Origin: Dyadobacter sp. 50-39
GTDB lineage: Bacteria > Bacteroidota > Bacteroidia > Cytophagales > Spirosomataceae
NCBI GenBank assembly: GCA_001898145.1
Contig: MKSR01000048.1
Coordinates: 180,000 to 243,999, forward strand
Direction of reading: 5' to 3'
DNA length: 64,000 bases
A model generated the notes under the pieces. It saw nothing but the letters and a program-made list of their open reading frames with translations. It did not search any database and was not told the origin of the DNA. This document shows, in pieces, positions 7,625 to 15,001 of this stretch; the stretch's first letter is position 1, and every line of letters starts with the position of its first letter. The position numbers were made by a program, and so were the translations under genes.

Positions 7625-8860
7625 ATGACACGGCACATCGAGATGCTGGATGCCCTGTTCAAACACGCGACCGAGGGGATCGTGGTGGTGGACAAACAGG
7701 CGAACATTGTAATGCTTAACCCGAAGGCGAAAGAACTTTTCGGCTACACCGACCGCGAGCTGATCGGCAAGAAAGTCGAGACGCTGATACCCCAACGGTT
7801 CAACAGGAACCACGTGGGTTACCGCGACGAGTACCTCGAAGCGCCGCGTGCCCGTGGTATGGGGCATATGATGGATCTTTTCGCCCGGCGTAAGGACGGC
7901 AGCGAGTTTCCCGTGGAGGTCAGCCTCAGCCCTTTCAAAACCAGCGACGGCGAATTTGTGGTGAGTTTCGTCATCGACATCACCGAGCGCAAGAAACAGG
8001 AAAGCCGCATTATCGAGGCTAACCTTGAGATACAAAAACTGAACGCCGAACTGGAAGAGCGTGTGCAGCAGCGCACCGAAGAACTGGCTGCGGCCTTTAA
8101 GCGGATCGAACAGTCGCAGGAAGAAGTAGTGCGGGCATTGACGAAAGAACGCGAGCTGAACAATATGAAAAGCCAGTTCGTCACCATCGCTTCGCACGAG
8201 TTCAGGACGCCCCTGGCGACGATCCTCTCGTCGGCCTCGCTGATCGGCCGGTACTCGCGCACGGAAGACGAGGACAAGCGGCAAAAGCATGTGCAGCGTA
8301 TCAAGTCGACCGTGACCAACCTTACCGAAATCCTGAACGACTTTCTGTCGATCGGCAAGCTGGAAGAGGGCCGCATCCACTGCATTCCCGTGCTTACCGA
8401 CCTGAGCGAGTTTTGTAATAACCTGATCGAGGAGATCCGCGGACTGTGCAAGGAAGGCCAGAAGATAACCGTGAGCTATGAGGGCGAAAACCAGGCGTGG
8501 GTGGACAAGCAACTGCTCCGCAATGTACTTTTCAACCTGCTTTCGAATGCGATCAAATATTCGGAATCCGGCAAGTCGATCTTTTTGAAAGTCAAAAATT
8601 GGAGCGGGCTGATCCGCATGGAAGTACAGGACCAGGGCATTGGAATTCCCCAGCAGGACCAGAGCCATGTCTTCGACCGGTTTTTCCGGGCCCATAATGC
8701 CGGCAATGCGCAGGGAACAGGGCTGGGCCTCAACATTGTACAAAACTATATAGAACTGATGGGCGGTACGGTGCGCTTCCGGAGTGAAGTAGGTACCGGC
8801 ACCACGTTTTTTGTGGAGCTGCCCAATCGGGAGCCGGCTACTGTTAAAATCGAATCCTGA
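7625..8860 (+). CDS. PAS-domain sensor histidine kinase
   Basis: This is a soluble two-component sensor kinase. It has a PAS domain at about residues 6-120, a coiled-coil linker (120-165), a HisKA domain with phospho-acceptor His at about 191 in S-H-E-F-R-T-P-L, and a HATPase_c domain with N, G1 (D-Q-G-I-G-I) and G2 (G-T-G-L-G-L) boxes. No membrane helix is visible. The layout resembles FixL, but at the place where rhizobial FixL has its haem-ligand His (D-P-H-I-I-G-I-G) this protein reads A-P-R-A-R-G-M-G, so haem binding by that residue is doubtful. I prefer ATG 7625; GTG 7562 and ATG 7589 are alternatives. The response regulator follows after 17 bp. Confidence 0.85.
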   Translation: MTRHIEMLDALFKHATEGIVVVDKQANIVMLNPKAKELFGYTDRELIGKKVETLIPQRFNRNHVGYRDEYLEAPRARGMGHMMDLFARRKDGSEFPVEVSLSPFKTSDGEFVVSFVIDITERKKQESRIIEANLEIQKLNAELEERVQQRTEELAAAFKRIEQSQEEVVRALTKERELNNMKSQFVTIASHEFRTPLATILSSASLIGRYSRTEDEDKRQKHVQRIKSTVTNLTEILNDFLSIGKLEEGRIHCIPVLTDLSEFCNNLIEEIRGLCKEGQKITVSYEGENQAWVDKQLLRNVLFNLLSNAIKYSESGKSIFLKVKNWSGLIRMEVQDQGIGIPQQDQSHVFDRFFRAHNAGNAQGTGLGLNIVQNYIELMGGTVRFRSEVGTGTTFFVELPNREPATVKIES

Positions 8861-8877
8861 CACAAACACGACCAGAC

Positions 8878-9942
8878 TTGGAAGCGAGAAAAATACTTTT
8901 GATTGAAGACAATCCCGAAATGCGGGAAAATACGGCGGAGATCCTCGAACTCGCCAACTATCAGGTGATCACCGCCCAGAATGGCAAGGAAGGCGTGCAG
9001 CAAGCCGCCAACCATAACCCGGACCTGATCATTTGCGATATTATGATGCCGGAGCTCGACGGCTACGGCGTGCTGCATATGCTCGGTAAGGATGAGCGTA
9101 CGGCCTCGGTCCCATTCATTTTCCTGACCGCCAAGGCAGAGAAGGACGACTACCGCAAAGGCATGACCATGGGTGCGGACGACTACCTCACCAAGCCCTA
9201 CGACGACGTGGAGCTGCTGAATGCCGTCGAAATGCGACTGAAAAAGAGCGACCGGCTTAAAAAGCAGTTTGAACGCTCGGCCGATGGATTTGACCAGTTT
9301 ATCAAAGAAGCCCAGGCTTTCGATCCGATCATGAAGCTCGCGGATGATAAGAAAGTGAAGGTGCTGAAAAAAAAAGAGACTATCTACACCGAAGGCAGCT
9401 TCCCGTCCCATGTATATTTCCTGCAAAAAGGGAAAGTAAAAGCCTATAAATCAAATGAGAACGGTAAGGAATACATTACCGACCTGCTGAAAGAAGGTGA
9501 GTTTTTCGGCTACCTCGACCTGCTGCAGGGCGCTCCTTACGAAGAGACGGCCATTGCCCTGGAAAGGTCCGAAGTGGCGATGATCCCGAAGGACGATTTT
9601 TTCAACCTGCTGCAAGGCAACCGCGAGGTGGCGTCCAAGTTTATCCGTATGCTTTCCAACGAGATCAAAGAGCGGGAGGAGCGGCTTTTACAACTCGCCT
9701 ACAATTCCGTGCGCAAGCGTGTGGCACAGGCTTTGGTAATGCTCGTGCAGCGCTACCAGGAAGACCGTTCTAAACCTTTCTCGATGGCCGTCACCCGGGA
9801 AGACATTGCGTCGATGGTGGGTACTGCCACCGAAACCGTGATCCGGACGCTTTCAGACTTCAAAGAGGAGCGCCTGGTGGATATGAAGGGCAGCCAGATT
9901 ACCGTCCTGGAATATGAAAAACTGGCCAGAATGCGAAATTAG
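8878..9942 (+). CDS. response regulator: receiver fused to CRP/FNR-type sensor and HTH
   Basis: The order is a CheY-like receiver (about 1-125, phospho-acceptor Asp54 in C-D-I-M-M-P), a linker, a cyclic-nucleotide-binding-like beta roll (about 150-260) and a Crp-type winged helix (about 275-350). The recognition helix has T-E-T-V-I-R, keeping the Glu and Arg that in CRP and FNR contact a TGA half-site. There are no FNR-type cysteines at the N-terminus, so it probably does not carry an oxygen-labile cluster; control would come from the PAS kinase 17 bp upstream. The start is an unusual TTG, since no ATG or GTG lies between the kinase stop and the receiver. Probable targets are hemN and the cco operon (inference). 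Confidence 0.85.
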   Translation: MEARKILLIEDNPEMRENTAEILELANYQVITAQNGKEGVQQAANHNPDLIICDIMMPELDGYGVLHMLGKDERTASVPFIFLTAKAEKDDYRKGMTMGADDYLTKPYDDVELLNAVEMRLKKSDRLKKQFERSADGFDQFIKEAQAFDPIMKLADDKKVKVLKKKETIYTEGSFPSHVYFLQKGKVKAYKSNENGKEYITDLLKEGEFFGYLDLLQGAPYEETAIALERSEVAMIPKDDFFNLLQGNREVASKFIRMLSNEIKEREERLLQLAYNSVRKRVAQALVMLVQRYQEDRSKPFSMAVTREDIASMVGTATETVIRTLSDFKEERLVDMKGSQITVLEYEKLARMRN

Positions 9943-10064
9943 GGGCATTTTTGTCTCCGTTGATAATCCAAAGATTCCGGCTGCACATTAGTACCTTTTC
10001 GGGCAGAAATACTTCATTTCCTTTTCCTAGTTTTGACAAGTACTTCACAAAACTCTTTCAAACT

Positions 10065-10250
10065 ATGGAACAAAAAAGAACTACAAAGGCGACTGAACCG
10101 AAGGAGGCACCCGCACCCGAAGTCCGCACGGGGCTTGTACTGGATAACATTGTAGCAAGGATGATGCAATCCAGAAGGGACATCGACGCATACCGCCGGG
10201 GAGAAATGTCACAAGCTGAATTTGACGCACTTGGAATCAAATTCTATTGA
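10065..10250 (+). CDS. small conserved-looking protein, partner of DUF6169 gene
   Basis: This 61-residue, charged, probably soluble protein has no recognised domain. It has a low-complexity head rich in Lys, Thr, Pro and Ala, then a helical part (D-N-I-V-A-R-M-M-Q-S-R-R-D-I) and a tail ending E-F-D-A-L-G-I-K-F-Y. I recall similar short proteins with a helix plus an R-G-E-x-(S/T)-x-x-E-(F/L) and G-I-K ending next to DUF6169 genes, but cannot confirm this here. The ATG at 10065 follows an A-rich leader. Its last 29 bp overlap the next gene in another frame, so the two are translationally coupled. Antitoxin or chaperone roles are possible but unproven. Confidence 0.6.
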   Translation: MEQKRTTKATEPKEAPAPEVRTGLVLDNIVARMMQSRRDIDAYRRGEMSQAEFDALGIKFY

Positions 10251-10752
10251 AGTTTATCCCTACCAGCGTGATGGTACCTATTTCCGGTTCACGACGGTGC
10301 AAGACATTCTCGTGAAGGTGAATTTGTCCGTGGACCCCAGGTTTTTTCCCGACAATCCTGAAATAACAGAAACCTGTCTCTTCTTTATTGAAACAGATAA
10401 GCCTTCCATGGGCCTGGATATCCGGCTCAGAAACACTGTGCTGGATATCCTTACCAACTTCCTGAAGGAGAACGAAGCGATTATTATTTACTATTGCGAT
10501 GCCCGTGACGGACGAGGCCATTTACGCTATGCCAAGTTCAACAGATGGTTTAGTCTGATGAAAGACCCTGCTATTGAAAAGCAGGACAGGCAGGTGATCG
10601 TGGCCGACCTGAATGTGGACGAAAATGACCATGCCGTCAGCTCGGAGCTTACGGTGCATGCCTCGATCCTGCTTCGAAAAACACATCCGGCTTATGACAT
10701 TGCCATTCAGCTCTTCCACTCGGGCGATGTCGACCAGTCGGGCAAGCTATGA
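10222..10752 (+). CDS. DUF6169-like protein
   Basis: This 176-residue soluble protein is alpha/beta in character. The central stretch with a hydrophobic strand, I-I-I-Y-Y-C-D-x-x-D-G and K-F-N-R-W-F matches my memory of the DUF6169 family of Bacteroidota, whose function is unknown. The likely start is TTG at 10222, inside the preceding small gene. A later start would remove conserved-looking beta strands. The 29-bp overlap with the 61-residue partner suggests a fixed two-gene unit, as in toxin-antitoxin or immunity pairs, but there is no catalytic motif I can name. Its 3' end overlaps the convergent flavoprotein gene by 6 bp. Confidence 0.6.
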   Translation: MTHLESNSIEVYPYQRDGTYFRFTTVQDILVKVNLSVDPRFFPDNPEITETCLFFIETDKPSMGLDIRLRNTVLDILTNFLKENEAIIIYYCDARDGRGHLRYAKFNRWFSLMKDPAIEKQDRQVIVADLNVDENDHAVSSELTVHASILLRKTHPAYDIAIQLFHSGDVDQSGKL

Positions 10753-12546
10753 AAGCCTGCCCTCTATCGCCTCCAACTGCACCATCATTTCTTGCCGGTA
10801 TGCCACGGTCTGATTCGTTATTTCCGGGATCAGCTTTTTGTAGTAATTGATCCCTTCCAGCAAATTGGCGCGAAATTTTGCGAAATACTTGGCCTTCTTA
10901 TCGCTCAGCGCGGTTGCATGGCGCTCGACATCCTTTTTGAGATAGTCGACATACAGGTTGAGCTCGTTAATGAACATATTCGGACGCAGGTTTTTGGAGA
11001 GCAGGTCAATTTTGCCGTAGATATGCCCCACCATTTCGTCAAGTGAATAGGTCCCTGAAAAAAACGCCAGATTAGGTCCAGGGCAAATGGCGACCGCCTT
11101 GTTTTCCCTCGGCTTGATTAGCTCATTTTTAATAAGCGCAGCAGTACTCAATCCTTCACAAAGGCAAAGTTTCTGGGTTATGGCGTCAATTTGCATTTGC
11201 AGGTCTTCCGGCCTTGGCTCTATTGCCTGCAGCTGCTTGATTTTCAACTGCTGATATTGGCGGGAGGCTGTGCAGATCGGTTCCGCGGTGAATTCGGTGT
11301 TCGATACCAGGAAGCGTTTGTTGCACGGACTGCCGGGCCTGCCTTTTGCAATGCGTTCCAGGCGCTGCTTCTCGGCTGAGCTGTTTCTGAAATTGTTGAA
11401 AAGAACACCCAGCGGCGACGAGTCGCTCACATAATATGCATCGCTATCTGCATTTGCCAGTTCATTCAGCGTAGCTTTATCCACGTTAGTCACCTCAGGA
11501 ACCAGCAGGAACGGGCTGCCCCACCCTGTGGCTTCGATGCCGTAATGTTCCAGCAAAAAGGCATTTTCGGCTGCTGTACCGATGCCGCCCTGCACGGATA
11601 TCCGCATGCGCGGCGCATGTGCAAGCGTGATGCTGCGGCTTGCAAGTGCGGGTTCATACAGCGCGAGCAGTTCCGTAAGCATTTCGTCTCGGCGGCTTTT
11701 AAACTCTTCCAGAACAGGACCGAGCAGGTTACCCTCCGTCGCGAACGCGTGCCCGCCGCAGTTAAGTCCCGATTCAATGCGAAATTCAGAAACCCAGATC
11801 CCCTTCTTGGCCAGGAATTTGGCCTGGATCAATGCGGAACGGTAGTCGCTTACTTTAAGGATCACCTTTTTCCTGAAATTACCTTCCGCATCGGGGAAAA
11901 AGTCGGTAAATGCTTCGAGATAGCTGTACAAATGAGGGTTCATGCCGGCGGAAAGGACGATCGACGACGATAGTTGGCTCAATGCGAAACCCCGTAGCGC
12001 TGCCAGCGCGTCGGTGAAAGTGTCATCGAGCATATTACCGTCGGCGTCGGTATTCATTTTGTCTACCTTCGACATGATATTCACATCGATGCTGCCAGCC
12101 ACCATTTGCGCCCGCAGGAATGCAGCTTCGGCGTCTCTGCCGTCACCAGCAGGCATCTCGAGCATGGCTTCATACCTGATTTTCAGATCCGAGCCCGGCG
12201 GTAACAGACTGAAATAGCGATCAATATCATTCCCTTCGCCAAACGGCTGGCTTTTCAATGCCTCGAATTCTTCCGTTACAATGCGGTGCATCAGATCTAG
12301 ATAGCCGGTAATGCGGCGGCTGCGGTAGTCGTGTTCGGAGCGGGTGATGGGTTCATCGTGTTCACCACGCTGGCGGGCATAATGCACACGCATTCGCTCG
12401 ATGAGCTCGTCGTCGACAATGGACGCGACCGAGGAAATGCCATATTTGGCGACTTTAATGGGCGTATCGATGGAGTAACCCAGCCCGAGGACAGGTATAT
12501 GAAAGGTATGCGGCATCATGTTCTGGATGAGGTCTTGATAATTCAT
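10747..12546 (-). CDS. nitronate-monooxygenase-like TIM-barrel flavoprotein with Cys-containing C-terminal extension
   Basis: The 599-residue product begins with a strand-and-Gly pattern (P-V-L-G-L-G-Y-S-I-D-T-P) typical of FMN-dependent TIM barrels such as nitronate monooxygenase. It has G-L-N-C-G-G-H-A-F near residue 262, resembling the phosphate-binding G-G-H loop, and I-S-V-Q-G-G-I-G-T near 314. The last 200 residues lie outside a usual barrel and contain spaced cysteines (C-N-K-R-F, P-I-C-T-A, K-L-C-L-C-E, A-I-C-P-G) that could hold a metal or cluster. Substrate and pathway are unknown. The gene ends 6 bp inside the convergent DUF6169 gene, and no other gene in the same operon is obvious. 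Confidence 0.5.
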   Translation of the reverse strand: MNYQDLIQNMMPHTFHIPVLGLGYSIDTPIKVAKYGISSVASIVDDELIERMRVHYARQRGEHDEPITRSEHDYRSRRITGYLDLMHRIVTEEFEALKSQPFGEGNDIDRYFSLLPPGSDLKIRYEAMLEMPAGDGRDAEAAFLRAQMVAGSIDVNIMSKVDKMNTDADGNMLDDTFTDALAALRGFALSQLSSSIVLSAGMNPHLYSYLEAFTDFFPDAEGNFRKKVILKVSDYRSALIQAKFLAKKGIWVSEFRIESGLNCGGHAFATEGNLLGPVLEEFKSRRDEMLTELLALYEPALASRSITLAHAPRMRISVQGGIGTAAENAFLLEHYGIEATGWGSPFLLVPEVTNVDKATLNELANADSDAYYVSDSSPLGVLFNNFRNSSAEKQRLERIAKGRPGSPCNKRFLVSNTEFTAEPICTASRQYQQLKIKQLQAIEPRPEDLQMQIDAITQKLCLCEGLSTAALIKNELIKPRENKAVAICPGPNLAFFSGTYSLDEMVGHIYGKIDLLSKNLRPNMFINELNLYVDYLKKDVERHATALSDKKAKYFAKFRANLLEGINYYKKLIPEITNQTVAYRQEMMVQLEAIEGRLS

Positions 12547-12628
12547 CCAAAATTACACGGCCCCTACCACCGGAAAACTGACTTGGCTTAGCTGCGATCC
12601 TGAGAAAGGTCATTCCCTGCCGGACACG

Positions 12629-13024
12629 CTATTTCTTTTTGGTTTTTTTCGGTTTGGACGCCTCAACAAGCTCGTTTTCCTTCATACGATATTCGACAAT
12701 GCGCCTGATGAGGTCCAGCGGCAATGGCTCCTTATCGGGAAACTGAATCGCCGACTTACTCATCTTGTATTTCGAAAGTTCCGTTTTGAATTCGGCCAGC
12801 AGCGCCTCGCTGTAAGGATATGAGAGTGAAATGTGGTGGGTAGCCGCCGAATAATAAATCAAAAATCCGAAATGCTTGTAAGCAGGGATCTGGTAGCTAA
12901 TCACTTCTTCCGCCGCGGGCGCCGCCGCACGGATGATCTTCCGGATAGCCGCCAGCCGCTGCTTCTTTTCGCCCTGAAACGTATCCTGGTATTCGTCAAC
13001 CGATTTGAAATCTGTCTTTGCCAT
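12629..13024 (-). CDS. DUF1801 domain protein
   Basis: This is a 131-residue soluble protein of the DUF1801 (YdhG-like) fold. It shows the helix-rich head with E-Y-x-x-x-F, the hallmark E-V-I-S-Y-Q-I-P-A-Y-K segment at about 40-50, and a strand pair with H-I-S-L-S-Y-P. The tail is Lys-rich (K-P-K-K-T-K-K-K). The biochemical role of the family is not settled. I chose the ATG at 13024 over a TTG three codons earlier. It lies between the flavoprotein gene and a LytTR regulator, all leftward, with 82-96 bp gaps, so it may be transcribed alone. Confidence 0.8.
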   Translation of the reverse strand: MAKTDFKSVDEYQDTFQGEKKQRLAAIRKIIRAAAPAAEEVISYQIPAYKHFGFLIYYSAATHHISLSYPYSEALLAEFKTELSKYKMSKSAIQFPDKEPLPLDLIRRIVEYRMKENELVEASKPKKTKKK

Positions 13025-13120
13025 ATCAATCAATTTTTTAGTGAGTGTTTTCTGTTATACCAAAAAGCATGATCGCAGGCCAATTTAACCGGCAGACGCC
13101 CGTGAAAAGGATGGATGGCT

Positions 13121-13888
13121 CTACGTTTCCAGCCAGGCTTTGAATGCAGGCGCTTTTTCGCGACTGACGACCACTTCCTGGGAAGTCTGCGGACGTAGTT
13201 CAATTTTCAGTTTGCCATTAAAATAGGTATGAATCTTCTGGATGGCGTCAATGCGGGCAATGAACTGGCGATTGAGCCGGAAAAAATTCAACGGGTCTAC
13301 CAGCGATTCCAGCTCTTCCAGTTTGTAGTCCACCAGGTATTGCCGGCCATCGGTCGCGACCAGGCATGCCATTTCGTTGGCGGTATAAAAATAGGCAACC
13401 TGTTCCTGGTTGACCGGAATGAGCTGCTCTCCATTTTTGACGAGAAACCGCGTTTTGAAAGGCCGTTTGCTCATTTCCAGGCTATCGAGCAGCGTCTCCA
13501 CCTTTCTGGCATAAGCCTTGGGCGAAAAGTCTTCCCTGAGATTCTCGTATTTACGGATGGCCTCGGCCAGCTCCGGCGCCTTAATGGGCTTCAACAGATA
13601 GTCGATGCTTTTCACACGGAACGCCTTGATCGCATACTCGTCGTACGATGTGGTGAAAATGATCGGACTGTGGGCGGGAAATTCTTCGAATAGCTGGAAA
13701 CTAAGCCCGTCGGCGAGCTGGATATCGGAAAAAATGAGGTCGGCCTGTTCCCCGTTCGCGAACCATTTTCGACCCGCCTCCACGCTTTCGAGCACGGCGC
13801 AGATCTCGATGCGCGGATCGAACTTCTTGATCAGCTTTTCCAGCCGTTCCGCCGCCGGGTATTCGTCTTCAATGATCAGTATTTTCAT
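13121..13888 (-). CDS. LytTR-family response regulator
   Basis: This 255-residue two-component regulator has a receiver domain at residues 1-120 with phospho-acceptor Asp55 (F-S-D-I-Q-L-A) and the conserved Lys in Y-L-L-K-P. A LytTR DNA-binding domain occupies about 150-255, ending with the R-L-N-R-Q-F-I-A-R pattern typical of the fold. It is the last gene of a leftward TonB receptor-LytS-LytTR set, 34 bp after its kinase. LytTR proteins bind paired imperfect direct repeats, which I could not define here. Its placement suggests it responds to the kinase at 13923 and may control the receptor gene (inference). Confidence 0.92.
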   Translation of the reverse strand: MKILIIEDEYPAAERLEKLIKKFDPRIEICAVLESVEAGRKWFANGEQADLIFSDIQLADGLSFQLFEEFPAHSPIIFTTSYDEYAIKAFRVKSIDYLLKPIKAPELAEAIRKYENLREDFSPKAYARKVETLLDSLEMSKRPFKTRFLVKNGEQLIPVNQEQVAYFYTANEMACLVATDGRQYLVDYKLEELESLVDPLNFFRLNRQFIARIDAIQKIHTYFNGKLKIELRPQTSQEVVVSREKAPAFKAWLET

Positions 13889-13922
13889 AGCAATGGGCAG
13901 ATGTTTACCCTGGTGTCATAAG

Positions 13923-14951
13923 TCATTCTACCGCCTGTGCCAGCAGCGGGATTTTCACGGTAAACCGCTCCTCATCGCGATCGATCTGCACTTTCCGGTC
14001 GGTTAAAAGGCTGTATCGGTTGACGATATTCTGTAAGCCCACGCGGGTTGATTTTTCCAGAATGGTCTTTTCTGAAATATTATTCTCAACCACCAGGTAT
14101 GCATCTGTCTCCTCACGGATCACGATCTGCAAAGGATTTTCGCGGGAAACCACATTATGTTTGATCGCATTCTCAACCAGCATCTGTAAGCTGAGCGGCG
14201 TAATGTACTGCATCATCACAGCATTGGATAAGCGTTTTTCGACCTGCAAATTCTCCCGGAAACGGATTTTATTTAAATAAAGATAAGCATCCACAAACGC
14301 GATCTCCTCACTCAGCAGGACGGTATTCTTATTCCGGCTCACGAGCACATACCGGTACACATCCGAAAGCCTTTCGAGATAGTCCTGCGCCGCGGTATTC
14401 TCGTCGTCGATCAGCGCCGCCAGCGTGTTCATGCTATTAAAAAGGAAATGCGGGTCGAGCTGATTTTTGAGTACATCCAGCTGCGATTGCACATTTTCGC
14501 GCATCAGCGCCTCGGTTTTCCTCACATTCATTTTCCAGGCATCAAAAAAATAAACCGCTTCATAAACCAGGTACACGATCACCGTGGGCACGATGCTGAC
14601 CCTGAACCCGATGGCGAGCACGCTCACATGGTACACCGGCTTATAGTAAAGCTCATCCAGGAGCAGCGTCACCAGAAAAACATAGATCACTGCCAGCACC
14701 GCTTCCGCAGCAATGCGTTTGCCGGTCTGGCTGTATTCCGGAAAAATGCGGCGCATCCAGATGATAATGTACCGGTTACCCTCCCAGAACGTGAGCGTAA
14801 GCAAAGTGGAAAAAAACACACTGAGGAAGAAAAGACGGCTCAGTTTCAGAAACTCATCTAAATTGATCATCAACGCGATGACCAATCCCATGAGCGGAAT
14901 CCCGATCATCCGCCATTTTTTGTCGTTGAGCGTATAAGCCTTTTCTTTCAT
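13923..14951 (-). CDS. LytS-type sensor histidine kinase
   Basis: This 342-residue membrane kinase has four predicted N-terminal helices (about 15-30, 38-55, 80-100 and 110-135), then a His_kinase domain with phospho-acceptor His168 in L-D-P-H-F-L-F-N. A short HATPase domain follows, with the N-box E-N-A-I-K-H-N and the G-box region R-V-G-L-Q-N-I. It has no separate sensor domain, so ligand sensing must involve the membrane part or a partner. Its partner is the LytTR regulator 34 bp downstream. A TonB receptor gene ends 50 bp upstream, which makes a three-gene operon plausible. Confidence 0.92.
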   Translation of the reverse strand: MKEKAYTLNDKKWRMIGIPLMGLVIALMINLDEFLKLSRLFFLSVFFSTLLTLTFWEGNRYIIIWMRRIFPEYSQTGKRIAAEAVLAVIYVFLVTLLLDELYYKPVYHVSVLAIGFRVSIVPTVIVYLVYEAVYFFDAWKMNVRKTEALMRENVQSQLDVLKNQLDPHFLFNSMNTLAALIDDENTAAQDYLERLSDVYRYVLVSRNKNTVLLSEEIAFVDAYLYLNKIRFRENLQVEKRLSNAVMMQYITPLSLQMLVENAIKHNVVSRENPLQIVIREETDAYLVVENNISEKTILEKSTRVGLQNIVNRYSLLTDRKVQIDRDEERFTVKIPLLAQAVE

Positions 14952-15001
14952 CGCAAGTGACTATCGGCGGGCAAACTACTCGATTACCCGCCAAATTTCA
15001 A

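Noticed and set aside
7607-8869. A 420-codon open frame on the minus strand opposite the PAS kinase
   Set aside because: The plus frame has complete PAS, HisKA and HATPase motifs. The minus frame has no domain signs and arises from the codon bias of the kinase gene.
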